DNA of 64,000 nucleotides from Schistosoma mansoni (GCF_000237925.1 NC_031499.1:6702195-6766194); one strand, 5' to 3'. Positions 31,944-43,487 are shown, numbered from the stretch's first letter. Notes: generated by a model not told the origin, from the letters alone. Made by a program: numbers and translations.

Positions 31944-33676
31944 GGCTTTTGACAAATATCTATGCCCAACATGTGTCCAACATGAACATGAACACACTCA
32001 CACTCACATCAACAATACCGCTTGCATTGTCACTCACTCCAATCCCATATGCACTCACGAACTGTCGCGTGTGCAACTGACCGACCGTCTGACTCGCTCA
32101 CTCGGAGACTTCATGCCCTCTCTCAAATTGTTCGACGCGTCAGTCGTCTGGGTGACAATCAACCAGTCAATCATCTGGTCGGTGAAGCCTTGAGGCATGC
32201 ATGCCACATGAAGCGTGGAGAGATGCCAGAAGTCAACGTCATTGACATGACATGCTGTCTGACCGTTCGATCAAGATTGATATCAGTGGATGGGGAACGA
32301 GAGAAGAGACACCACGAATATCATCCCCGTGACGGCTGTATCAGAGAATGTCCGTGTTGATGTGGAGCAGTGAGATCGAGGTGGATAATTGGATGTTACA
32401 TATACTCTGATGGAGTGTATCCAATTATCCTGATGTCGATGTTGTCGTTGATGCTGGCTTAGTTCGTGGAGTTCATGTCGGTAGTGTTTGTGATGGTAAT
32501 GAGTGTGAGATTGGTGGTTGGATGTGATATGAGAGAGTGTAGTTTTGGTTTAGTCGTCGAGTTCTCATCTTCTCCACACAGTCCATAATCGACGTCGACT
32601 GCTCTCATCCAACTGACGAGTACGCACCACACTGTATCCGATGCATTTATTCTGTCATTGAAACTGGCAAACACCGGACACCTGGTCAGTAATCAGATGC
32701 CGGTTAAGCACATCGATAATGACTGATGACTCGATGTTCCATTCGAGGTGCGACCAGCTGACATGTTCTGTTCACAGCTTCCACTTCACCTGGTCCGACA
32801 TAGTGGTGTTGGGTCAGTGCAACTTCTATCACCATATGTCAATGTTTCATTGTGTGACGCTATATGTATGTAGTATGTATGTATGTATGTATGTGTGCGT
32901 GTGTGCGTGCGTGCGTTCAATTTCGATTTCACGTTAGTGTGTGAGATGGTGTGTTCCTCCTGTTGACATGAAGTTGATGGACGACGTTGATGATGATGTT
33001 GGCTGATAAGCTGAAACGAAACAGTATTGTGTGGAGGTTATTCAGTGGAATGACAAATATGAAGTGACTGGCGTCTCTCGACTGGTTTGATGTTCTGCTG
33101 ACAGTTTGCATGAACGTTTGAAGCATGTGTATCGGTGTGTGATGGAAGGCGTGTAGATGAACGAAACGAGGCAAGACCGCGTGTGGATATTAATGATGAA
33201 AGTGGATGAAGATGAATTTCATGCTGGTTACACAAAATCCGATACACTCATTACAACACACTATCACACGATTTGCAGTCAACACGTCATTGGGTGTGCA
33301 ACGATATGGACCAAGTCAACTGATTATGAGCTATGTTGGTGAATAAGAGAGGTAGGTTGATGAATCGGATGTGTGTGGACGTGAAATCATGTGGTGTTAC
33401 TGGAGTAGTGGAAGTCGTGTTGGTTGTGGATTAGTGTTAGTGGTAGATATCAACGTTGTACGATGAGTGAGTAGTAATGGTGGTAGTAGGATTATGAAGC
33501 GTTGGTATTACTGGTATTATTGTTTGTTGGTGATGGTGTAGTTAGTAGTAGTTGTTTGGTTTGTTGTTGTTGAGGTGAACAGATTTGTTGATTGTAAGTT
33601 AGTTGTGTAAATGTTTGTTGTGTTGTAGATGTGAATGTGTGTGTGTGGGTATAGTGGGTCGCGGGCGAACGGCCGC

Positions 33677-33750
33677 GCCCTAGTAGCGCAGTAGGTTAGC
33701 GCGTCAGTCTCATAATCTGAAGGTCGTGAGTTCGAGTCTCACCTGGGGCA
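33677..33750 (+). tRNA. tRNA-Met(CAT), array unit 7
   Basis: Identical gene body and T4 terminator. Confidence 0.97.
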
Positions 33751-35483
33751 GGCTTTTGACAAATATCTATGCCCAACATGTGTCCAACATGAACATGAAC
33801 ACACTCACACTCACATCAACAATACCGCTTGCATTGTCACTCACTCCAATCCCATATGCACTCACGAACTGTCGCGTGTGCAACTGACCGACCGTCTGAC
33901 TCGCTCACTCGGAGACTGCATGCCCTCTCTCAAATTGTTCGACGCGTCAGTCGTCTGGGTGACAATCAACCAGTCAATCATCTGGTCGGTGAAGCCTTGA
34001 GGCATGCATGCCACATGAAGCGTGGAGAGATGCCAGAAGTCAACGTCATTGACATGACATGCTGTCTGACCGTTCGATCAAGATTGATATCAGTGGATGG
34101 GGAACGAGAGAAGAGACACCACGAATATCATCCCCGTGACGGCTGTATCAGAGAATGTCCGTGTTGATGTGGAGCAGTGAGATCGAGGTGGATAATTGGA
34201 TGTTACATATACTCTGATGGAGTGTATCCAATTATCCTGATGTCGATGTTGTCGTTGATGCTGGCTTAGTTCGTGGAGTTCATGTCGGTAGTGTTTGTGA
34301 TGGTAATGAGTGTGAGATTGGTGGTTGGATGTGATATGAGAGAGTGTAGTTTTGGTTTAGTCGTCGAGTTCTCATCTTCTCCACACAGTCCATAATCGAC
34401 GTCGACTGCTCTCATCCAACTGACGAGTACGCACCACACTGTATCCGATGCATTTATTCTGTCATTGAAACTGGCAAACACCGGACACCTGGTCAGTAAT
34501 CAGATGCCGGTTAAGCACATCGATAATGACTGATGACTCGATGTTCCATTCGAGGTGCGACCAGCTGACATGTTCTGTTCACAGCTTCCACTTCACCTGG
34601 TCCGACATAGTGGTGTTGGGTCAGTGCAACTTCTATCACCATATGTCAATGTTTCATTGTGTGACGCTATATGTATGTAGTATGTATGTATGTATGTATG
34701 TGTGCGTGTGTGCGTGCGTGCGTTCAATTTCGATTTCACGTTAGTGTGTGAGATGGTGTGTTCCTCCTGTTGACATGAAGTTGATGGACGACGTTGATGA
34801 TGATGTTGGCTGATAAGCTGAAACGAAACAGTATTGTGTGGAGGTTATTCAGTGGAATGACAAATATGAAGTGACTGGCGTCTCTCGACTGGTTTGATGT
34901 TCTGCTGACAGTTTGCATGAACGTTTGAAGCATGTGTATCGGTGTGTGATGGAAGGCGTGTAGATGAACGAAACGAGGCAAGACCGCGTGTGGATATTAA
35001 TGATGAAAGTGGATGAAGATGAATTTCATGCTGGTTACACAAAATCCGATACACTCATCACAACACACTATCACACGATTTGCAGTCAACACGTCATTGG
35101 GTGTGCAACGATATGGACCAAGTCAACTGATTATGAGCTATGTTGGTGAATAAGAGAGGTAGGTTGATGAATCGGATGTGTGTGGACGTGAAATCATGTG
35201 GTGTTACTGGAGTAGTGGAAGTCGTGTTGGTTGTGGATTAGTGTTAGTGGTAGATATCAACGTTGTACGATGAGTGAGTAGTAATGGTGGTAGTAGGATT
35301 ATGAAGCGTTGGTATTACTGGTATTATTGTTTGTTGGTGATGGTGTAGTTAGTAGTAGTTGTTTGGTTTGTTGTTGTTGAGGTGAACAGATTTGTTGATT
35401 GTAAGTTAGTTGTGTAAATGTTTGTTGTGTTGTAGATGTGAATGTGTGTGTGTGGGTATAGTGGGTCGCGGGCGAACGGCCGC

Positions 35484-35557
35484 GCCCTAGTAGCGCAGTA
35501 GGTTAGCGCGTCAGTCTCATAATCTGAAGGTCGTGAGTTCGAGTCTCACCTGGGGCA
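35484..35557 (+). tRNA. tRNA-Met(CAT), array unit 8
   Basis: Identical gene body and T4 terminator. This is the last complete unit before the gap. Confidence 0.97.
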
Positions 35558-37280
35558 GGCTTTTGACAAATATCTATGCCCAACATGTGTCCAACATGAA
35601 CATGAACACACTCACACTCACATCAACAATACCGCTTGCATTGTCACTCACTCCAATCCCATATGCACTCACGAACTGTCGCGTGTGCAACTGACCGACC
35701 GTCTGACTCGCTCACTCGGAGACTGCATGCCCTCTCTCAAATTGTTCGACGCGTCAGTCGTCTGGGTGACAATCAACCAGTCAATCATCTGGTCGGTGAA
35801 GCCTTGAGGCATGCATGCCACATGAAGCGTGGAGAGATGCCAGAAGTCAACGTCATTGACATGACATGCTGTCTGACCGTTCGATCAAGATTGATATCAG
35901 TGGATGGGGAACGAGAGAAGAGACACCACGAATATCATCCCCGTGACGGCTGTATCAGAGAATGTCCGTGTTGATGTGGAGCAGTGAGATCGAGGTGGAT
36001 AATTGGATGTTACATATACTCTGATGGAGTGTATCCAATTATCCTGATGTCGATGTTGTCGTTGATGCTGGCTTAGTTCGTGGAGTTCATGTCGGTAGTG
36101 TTTGTGATGGTAATGAGTGTGAGATTGGTGGTTGGATGTGATATGAGAGAGTGTAGTTTTGGTTTAGTCGTCGAGTTCTCATCTTCTCCACACAGTCCAT
36201 AATCGACGTCGACTGCTCTCATCCAACTGACGAGTACGCACCACACTGTATCCGATGCATTTATTCTGTCATTGAAACTGGCAAACACCGGACACCTGGT
36301 CAGTAATCAGATGCCGGTTAAGCACATCGATAATGACTGATGACTCGATGTTCCATTCGAGGTGCGACCAGCTGACATGTTCTGTTCACAGCTTCCACTT
36401 CACCTGGTCCGACATAGTGGTGTTGGGTCAGTGCAACTTCTATCACCATATGTCAATGTTTCATTGTGTGACGCTATATGTATGTAGTATGTATGTATGT
36501 ATGTATGTATGTATGTGTGCGTGTGTGCGTGCGTGCGTTCAATTTCGATTTCACGTTAGTGTGTGAGATGGTGTGTTCCTCCTGTTGACATGAAGTTGAT
36601 GGACGACGTTGATGATGATGTTGGCTGATAAGCTGAAACGAAACAGTATTGTGTGGAGGTTATTCAGTGGAATGACAAATATGAAGTGACTGGCGTCTCT
36701 CGACTGGTTTGATGTTCTGCTGACAGTTTGCATGAACGTTTGAAGCATGTGTATCGGTGTGTGATGGAAGGCGTGTAGATGAACGAAACGAGGCAAGACC
36801 GCGTGTGGATATTAATGATGAAAGTGGATGAAGATGAATTTCATGCTGGTTACACAAAATCCGATACACTCATTACAACACACTATCACACGATTTGCAG
36901 TCAACACGTCATTGGGTGTGCAACGATATGGACCAAGTCAACTGATTATGAGCTATGTTGGTGAATAAGAGAGGTAGGTTGATGAATCGGATGTGTGTGG
37001 ACGTGAAATCATGTGGTGTTACTGGAGTAGTGGAAGTCGTGTTGGTTGTGGATTAGTGTTAGTGGTAGATATCAACGTTGTACGATGAGTGAGTAGTAAT
37101 GGTGGTAGTAGGATTATGAAGCGTTGGTATTACTGGTATTATTGTTTGTTGGTGATGGTGTAGTTAGTAGTAGTTGTTTGGTTTGTTGTTGTTGAGGTGA
37201 ACAGATTTGTTGATTGTAAGTTAGTTGTGTAAATGTTTGTTGTGTTGTAGATGTGAATGTGTGTGTGTGGGTATAGTGGG

Positions 37281-37480
37281 NNNNNNNNNNNNNNNNNNNN
37301 NNNNNNNNNNNNNNNNNNNNNNNNNNNNNNNNNNNNNNNNNNNNNNNNNNNNNNNNNNNNNNNNNNNNNNNNNNNNNNNNNNNNNNNNNNNNNNNNNNNN
37401 NNNNNNNNNNNNNNNNNNNNNNNNNNNNNNNNNNNNNNNNNNNNNNNNNNNNNNNNNNNNNNNNNNNNNNNNNNNNNNNN
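37281..37480. other. Assembly gap, 200 N, inside the tRNA array
   Basis: The left flank ends 19 bp before the expected start of a tRNA-Met (predicted near 37299). The right flank starts 131 bp before the next one. The gap therefore either hides at least one tRNA and about 1.7 kb, or is a false gap between overlapping contigs. One base differs between the flanks in their shared 112 bp (gaggtgaac versus gaggcgaac), which favours distinct units. Confidence 0.95.
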
Positions 37481-37611
37481 TAGTAGTTGTTTGGTTTGTT
37501 GTTGTTGAGGCGAACAGATTTGTTGATTGTAAGTTAGTTGTGTAAATGTTTGTTGTGTTGTAGATGTGAATGTGTGTGTGTGGGTATAGTGGGTCGCGGG
37601 CGAACGGCCGC

Positions 37612-37685
37612 GCCCTAGTAGCGCAGTAGGTTAGCGCGTCAGTCTCATAATCTGAAGGTCGTGAGTTCGAGTCTCACCTGGGGCA
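37612..37685 (+). tRNA. tRNA-Met(CAT), last array copy
   Basis: The gene body is identical, but the downstream sequence reads ggcctttgac, so only three Ts remain where all other copies have TTTT. The unit diverges completely at about 37758 (after ctctcatcaacaagg). Termination by Pol III may be weakened. Confidence 0.95.
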
Positions 37686-37758
37686 GGCCTTTGACAAATA
37701 TCTATGCCCAACATGTGTCCAACATGAACATGAACACACTCACACTCTCATCAACAAG

Positions 37759-38340
37759 GCCGCCGGTATTTTCAGGTTTTCCATTCTTATTTACGTGTGT
37801 GTTTTAACGAACGGTTATTCTTGTATCTGATCTACTGTAGTACTTTTATTTTTATTATTTTTTTTAAATAGATTGTTTCCTGTCTATAATTTTACTGTAT
37901 TATTAGACTTGTGATCTCGGTTTTCTTTTCGTTTCCTATTTGCTTTCTTCTCTTTCATTTTGTTTTCCGAATCATATGAATATTCGTTACTATTCAATGT
38001 TTGTATTCACCCGATTCTCACTACCTTTTCTTATGCTTTGCTGTTTTTATTAACGGTTTACTTTCAATAATTGTCATTTCTTCAGCTTGTCTCTCTTTGT
38101 TCTATCTAACAAATTTTGGTGTTTATATAGAGGTAATGCATTTATTCATTGTTTAAAATATGGGTCTCTATCGTTTACAAACTTTTCAGGAGTGGCTGTT
38201 GTTCCGGTTGTATTTTATCATAAGATTGGCAATTAACTTCTTATAAGAGGACGTATATAAATATCACTATGGTGTCAAACATGATTTTACGGTAACCGAA
38301 TTAAATAAACAAGGTGGTCTATGTACGTGATGATTATAAA
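37759..38340. other. AT-rich spacer, no feature
   Basis: T-rich sequence after the array with no open frame, RNA gene or recognised repeat. Confidence 0.5.
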
Positions 38341-38348
38341 ATTAGAAT

Positions 38349-38532
38349 ATTTTGATGGATTTTTTTTCTCTGAGCTGGATGATTTGGTTGTGGAACTTTC
38401 ATCGTCCTTCTGAACGATATCATCAGCACAAACTTCGGGTAGAATTGAAATGTGCTGATGATGTTGTTCAGAAGAACGATGAAAGCTCCACTACCAAATC
38501 ATCCAGCTCAGAGAACAAAACTCCATCAAAAT
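38349..38532. repeat. Large imperfect hairpin (foldback)
   Basis: Two arms of about 85 bp face each other: the left reads tgatgga..ctctgagctggatgatttgg..ctttcatcg..cttctgaac and the right is its reverse complement with few mismatches. The loop is about 20 bp around aaacttcgggtagaattg. Fragments of the next flank (gtacgt) also match. The open frame of 63 codons through it is a by-product. Family unknown; it may be a MITE or a snapback of an expressed sequence. Confidence 0.8.
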
Positions 38533-38876
38533 TACGTACCTGAGCTACAAATCTTCTCCACCATCTCTAAATAAGAATGTTTATAATAATCATTTAACCA
38601 ATTCAAGAAGTTAACATTTCCACAGTTTTCGTTCTGATACATCATAGTATCTGTTCATAATGCAGTTATCTCTGGAACTATGCGTTGAAAATTAACCCTC
38701 AACCATTGTTTTTAATTTTCAAAACGTTTTGTTCATTTTATACTACTGATAAGTAGTTAAAAATATATGGTAAAAAGATGGGATTGCATGGTCTTGATAA
38801 GACATGAATTATCTTGGATGGTTGTATGTTTTCATAGATTACGTAATCCATTAGTTTTAGTTTGACAAACAATTAG

Positions 38877-38985
38877 AAACGAAAAGCACTAGACAGGTGT
38901 TTCGTTCCAGTACGGAACTCTTGGGGTGGTGGTGCCTATTCACTACTCTGCTGACGATCGAACTATAAACCTTTTTTCTGTAGGT
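38877..38985 (-). repeat. Degenerate F2-like SINE
   Basis: agcactagacaggtgtttcgttccagtacggaactc recalls the F2 ribozyme in reverse, and gatcgaactataaacc the B-box region. Heavily decayed. Confidence 0.45.
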
Positions 38986-39112
38986 CAATTTTGCATTCAT
39001 TTTATTTTGGTAACTTGACCGAATAGTTGAGCGTATTCTGAGTAACTAGCGCACACAAATTTAATGTAACATTTCAAATAGATTACATCTTCAGTTCTGA
39101 CCAATCATTTTA

Positions 39113-39510
39113 TATCAGAAGGGGTTTTATGGATATTATAGTAATTTCAATAGTTGAGATCATGAGTCTATTGAAGCTAGACCATCATAGAAAATCTTGA
39201 AGCACTGGACGGACGTTTCGTCCTATTGTTGAACTCCTCAGAAGTAACTTACTGAAAGCAATGGTAGATGTGTCGCTCAATTTCGTGAATCGAATGAAGT
39301 TAGACATTAACACCGTTGGATGCCGACCGGCTCAGTGGTCTAGAGGTTAAGGGTTCGCGCGCGAAACTGATAGGTCCTGGGTTCAAATCTCGTGAGGCGG
39401 GGTCGTGTATGTGTACTGCTGAGGAGCCTTGCAATAGAACGAAACGGCCGTCCAGTGTTTCCAGGTTGTTTATGGTGGTCTAGTTTCAATTGACTCATGA
39501 TCTCAACTAT
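39113..39510. repeat. F2 inverted composite
   Basis: 39113-39243 is minus: outer tail (atcagaaggggttttatgg), then ribozyme 3' strand, broken at ctcctcag. 39244-39510 is plus: leader, tRNA-like head (ggctcagtggtctagaggttaagg; gggttcaaatc), ribozyme (CTGAGGAG and CGAAAC intact, stem II poor) and tail. The tails point outward on both sides. Confidence 0.75.
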
Positions 39511-39701
39511 AGAAACATTTCATCGTCAAAATGCTTCCTAAGTTTTCGTGAAATTAAGATAAATCTATTGTTTAGTTTTGGAATTATTAAAAATTTAATA
39601 GACGTTAACTGAACCCTATGGTTCATTTTAGTTCTGTAAGTTTGATCATTGCTATTTCACAGTAACAATTATATGTTAACCGACATAAGGCGATAGGATT
39701 C

Positions 39702-40048
39702 TGTGAGGATGGTCTACAGGTGAAGTTGAGGAAGCTCTAAGAAGCCCAAAAGGAGCCGGATATATGCCATCCAATCAACTTTGGGAAGAATATTCTAGAA
39801 TTATTATGTGTAGCTTCCCTATTGGACAGTGCTGATAACTCCCTGTGTGCGGATTGGATAACTATAATGATTTCGTTTCTACTAAAAACTATAAATACCT
39901 GACAGTTTTGTACCATAATCGACACTGTTTGGAATAACATTCCTTCTACTTGTCTTCTGTCTTCTGATTTGTGACTTGGGAGGGTTCCAGCGTTCGAGTG
40001 CTCAAGTATTACGAGACAGTCTAAGAAATCTAAGTTCAAGATATAACA
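39702..40048 (+). mobile_element. Solo LTR, family LTR-C, diverged copy
   Basis: 347 bp, TGTGAGGATGG...GATATAACA, with the TATA box in aaaactataaatacctg and polyadenylation in ggaataacattcc. Flanks gattc and gatgc match at four of five positions, a plausible aged duplication. The minus-strand open frame of 100 codons is not conserved in other copies. Confidence 0.75.
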
Positions 40049-40221
40049 GATGCGAACATTTGGTTTCTGTTAACTATGGCTATTTATACTCTGTGATTTC
40101 TTAGCAAGAGCAATACAAAATACTAATGAGGAACCAGATCTATCGAATACAACAGATTATGAGAGTTAATTCACTTTACCTATTTTCATGAGCATATGTA
40201 TATCAGAATTACGTCTTTCCA

Positions 40222-40470
40222 GTTTAGTCCCAGAGTGAACTCTGAGATGCAGGTAACTACAGCTGACATGTCTCAAATGAGACGAAACGCGCATCCTGAT
40301 TTCCACTGGTAGCCATTATTCATCTTTGCTTATAATGCTTGTGAATTAAAGCAATATCGAGGCAATACCTACTGTATACACATATGCGAATAATAGACCT
40401 ATCAATTGCAGTCCTAAACATCAATGGAAGAATTCAAGTAAACAATATCAAGTCAATTTGAATACTCAGA
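40222..40470 (+). repeat. F1 SINE spanning a monomer junction
   Basis: It starts in the head-ribozyme linker (tcccagagtgaactctgag), passes a broken ribozyme (CTGACATG core, although GACGAAAC and GCGC survive), crosses the cleavage position and continues through gcttataatgcttgtgaatta into the next monomer leader to about 40470. It is thus head-to-tail multimeric sequence. Confidence 0.7.
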
Positions 40471-40659
40471 TTGATTTCCAAGACGGTTTCGATAACCTTA
40501 GACTGAATTGAACAAAAGAGGAAAGGTTTAAGGAGTAAAATTAAAGACTTTTGAATCATATTTTTATATGGTTTGTTTACAGTTAGGTTATTATTCAGAT
40601 TTGTATTTAACAGTAATTATGTAATAATTTGGTATGTGGATAGATATATATTTACAACA

Positions 40660-40851
40660 TTATACCATTAAGCATGACCGGAGTTAGACAGAGCTGTCTA
40701 CTCTTTCCTTTTCTATTTCTTCTGATGGTCGACTGGATTATCAAGACTTCAACATCGGAGAGGAAAAACGGAATACAATGGACAGCTCGGAATCAATTAG
40801 AAGATTTGGACTTCACATATAACCTGGCCCTTCTATTTCATACACACGAAC
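40660..40851 (+). pseudogene. RTE RT-domain relic, left part
   Basis: TGVRQSCLLFPFLFLLMVDWIIKTSTSE, then NQLEDLDFTYNLALL: the RT palm region with the catalytic FADD replaced by FTYN. It is interrupted by a solo LTR at 40852. Confidence 0.8.
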
Positions 40852-41247
40852 TGTTACGTCTGGCCGATTGTGAACGCTATATTCGCTTCCCTAAGCTAGT
40901 TCCGTACCCCCGAGCTAGAACTATACACCGACTTGAAGACCAGAGAAAAGGCACAAAGTGTGAGGGAAGCACTTTACTACAGGGTTCATTTATGTACAGA
41001 AAATATGGGGATTTTATAGTAATTTAAGAGTCCTTGAGTTTTACCGAAAATTCTAGAATACTGCTTAACATAGTAGCAGTATATTAATCAGCCAATCAGG
41101 ATCTCCACATGTGACTTTTCCATTTTCGTTATTTTAGTAACATAACTTCACATAACTTCTAATTAATCGCTGATTGGTTGAAATGCTCCTTGATGACCCA
41201 TGAGCTTGTCATGTCGCTTGCGAGAAAATTTCAGGGTCATCCCAACA
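40852..41247 (+). mobile_element. Solo LTR, family LTR-D
   Basis: 396-bp insertion, TGTTACGTCTG...ATCCCAACA, flanked by the 5-bp duplication cgaac (40847-40851 and 41248-41252). It contains a repeated ccaatcaggatc / ctgattggttgaa motif. It splits an RTE relic whose reading resumes exactly on the other side. Orientation is assumed from the TG start and is uncertain. It is the only copy seen here. Confidence 0.8.
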
Positions 41248-41966
41248 CGAACAAATGTAGATGAAGATAACTAGTGTAGCAGTAATCTCTGCATCGGTGA
41301 GCCTCAAGATACATAAGAAGAAAAGCAAGATCCTCAAATATAACGCGGACAACACTAACCCAATCACAGTTGATTGAGGAATTCTGGAATAGTTGAAGAC
41401 ATTCACGTACCTGGGAAGCATCATTGATGAACAAGAAGGATCTGATGCAGACGTAAAGGCGAGGATTGGCAAAACAAGGACAGCATTCCTACAATTGAAG
41501 AACATGTGGAACTCAAAACAACTGTCAACTAATTTCAAAGTTAGGATCTTCAAAACGAACGTCAAGATAGTTCTATTGTATGAAAGTGAAACTTGGAGAC
41601 CTACCACAACCATCATCAAGTATTTATAAACAATTGTCTACGTAAGATACTGAATGTCCATTGTCCGGATACTATGAGCAACAAACCAACTTCCAGCTGA
41701 TTAGAAAATTAGGAAAAGACATTGGAAGTGGTTAAGAGACACATTACGGAAATCATGAAACTGTATCACGAGGCAAGCCCCTACTTGAAATCACGAAGGG
41801 AAATGAAAAAGTAAAAGACTAAAGAACACACCGCGTCAGAAATTGGAAACAGACATGAAAATGATGAATAACAACTGGAAAGGATTGTGCAGGACAAAGT
41901 TGGATGGAGAGTGCCAGTGATCGACATATACTCCTCCACTATGGGCAATAGGCGTAAGTAAGTAAA
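41248..41966 (+). pseudogene. RTE C-terminal relic, right part
   Basis: It resumes at the point cut by LTR-D: KKSKILKYNADNTNPIT-like, [55 protein letters not shown], then a frameshifted C-terminal domain to the gcgtaagtaagtaa tail at about 41966. The TYLGSI block is the RTE thumb marker. Confidence 0.8.
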
Positions 41967-42159
41967 TACAATTAAGCATCTCTAATGCTTCATGAAACAT
42001 GAATACACGTTACACATAATTGGATAAAAATCAATTTCATATATCATTCGTATTACTATTGATTAAGCTGTTACTAGCCATTTGAATAAACAAAATAAGC
42101 AATGATAAAACTATCTAGAATAACAAATGAAAAATTTCAAACTAAATTATTTAATTTTA

Positions 42160-42490
42160 TAGAGTTGAGATCATGAGTCAATTGAAGCTAGACCACCATG
42201 GAAAACCTGGAAGCATTCGACGTCCGTTTCGTCCTATTATGGGACTCCTCAGTGGCAGTGCACATCCACGGTCCCGCCCCATGAGATTCGAACCCAGGAC
42301 CTATCAGTCTCTCATGCGATCGCTTAACCTGTCGGCATTCAACGGTGTTCGAATCTCGCGAGGCAGGATCGTGGATGCGCAGTACTGAGGAGTCTTGTAC
42401 TCGGACGAAACGGCTGTCTAATGCTTCCAGGTTTTCCATGATGGTCTAGCTTCAATTGACTATAATATCCACAGAAACCCTCTTCTGATA
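42160..42490. repeat. F2 inverted composite, short loop
   Basis: Minus half 42160-42345 (tail, ribozyme with an insertion next to ctcctcag, tRNA-like head). Plus half 42346-42490 (B box gttcgaatctcg, ribozyme with CTGAGGAG and CGAAAC, tail to cctcttctga). Almost the whole block is one inverted repeat. Confidence 0.75.
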
Positions 42491-42696
42491 TTAATATATT
42501 TAACTCATAAATACAATATCACCATCAATTAAACAATTAACTACCTTTCTTACTAATTATCCCAACAACCAATGACCTACAATTTTAATTAAAAATTTTT
42601 TTTTTTGTGTATTATGATTACAATTTCTATATTTTCACAATTGAATTATAAGCTGAAATAAGATTTAAAACTAAGATTCATTGTAGCTCTTGTCAT

Positions 42697-42790
42697 TGTT
42701 GTTACTATTGTTGTTGTTGTTGTTGTTATGCCTATTTGTTCCTATGCAAGTGTGTGTGTGTGTGTGCATATGGGTATGTATGTACATGTG
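42697..42790. repeat. (GTT)n and (GT)n microsatellites
   Basis: A gttgttgtt tract near 42705-42730 and a gtgtgtgtgtgtg tract near 42752-42768. Confidence 0.85.
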
Positions 42791-43017
42791 GAGCAATCTA
42801 ATATACTATAGACTAAATCAGATAATCAACTCATATTAACAATCATAAGAAAAGTAGGACATAACTATTAAAAACATATTGGGTTTTGGTAGATACGCCC
42901 ATCCATCCGGTTTTTGTAAAAAAAAAACAGTTAAAATCAGTTAGTTTCACTGTAGGAAACAGTTATCCTATAGATTCTAATATACATTGTACATGATTCA
43001 TATACTGTGATGTATAC

Positions 43018-43290
43018 TACTCATGTTGATAGATATAAGTAGTATGTATCATCAATAGAAAGTGAAATGCCTGACGACAGAAAGTTAAGAAGATCGAAGT
43101 AAAGAGAACGAGAATAGACGATGATTGGTGATGGAAACGAAAGAACAATGAAGTCTGAGACGATTGATTGACATTTATCAAATGAAGTATTTACAATATG
43201 GTTCTTAGGTTTGAGTAAGATGTTCTGTAATTCTGTGTTGACATTATATTCGATTGTTTCCATTTGTGTGTCCTCGTCCATTACAATACT
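43018..43290 (-). repeat. Dispersed repeat D (copy 1)
   Basis: The minus strand shares a stretch with 49590-49730 (plus). The common translation is FDLLN.L..ISLS.DDTY..YLST, and the sequence ends in the palindromic tactacttatatctatcaac motif, also found near 43765 and 63905. An 86-codon frame is open here but only part is conserved between copies. This may be a gag or UTR piece of an LTR element; unproven. Confidence 0.5.
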
Positions 43291-43487
43291 ACTTACAATT
43301 TTGAAATGAGTAGACTATCCTACCATCAAATGAAATGAAAATGACTTTTTTTTGCTTGTATTGATATTATTGGCATTAATCATTTGTGAAAAAAAGAAGG
43401 GACTTTGAAAATTATTCATTACCAATTAGATCATTTTCAATCTTTAATTCTACTGTGTTACTGTGATAACATATCAGAATTAGAAAG

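Larger units (their letters stand above)
22301..37758 (+). repeat. Tandem array of 1.8-kb tRNA-Met units
   Basis: Head-to-tail units start at 22301, 24120, 25927, 27742, 29585, 31404, 33211, 35018 and 36833 (lengths 1819, 1807, 1815, 1843, 1819, 1807, 1807, 1815; the ninth runs into the gap at 37281). Sequence resumes at 37481 inside another unit and leaves the repeat about 70 bp after its tRNA. Each unit holds one tRNA-Met at +466, a 48-nt hairpin at +979, and a (TATG)n(TGCG)n microsatellite near +1460. Units differ at only a handful of sites. Small open frames (112, 81, 71, 69 codons) recur in every unit because the DNA is identical, so their conservation is not evidence of coding. Confidence 0.97.

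Noticed and set aside
22301-37758. Regular direct repeats as a CRISPR-like array
   Set aside because: The repeats are 1.8 kb, nearly identical throughout, without variable spacers, and the DNA is animal.
39737-40039. 100-codon minus-strand frame in an LTR-C copy
   Set aside because: It lies wholly inside an LTR and is broken in the other three copies.
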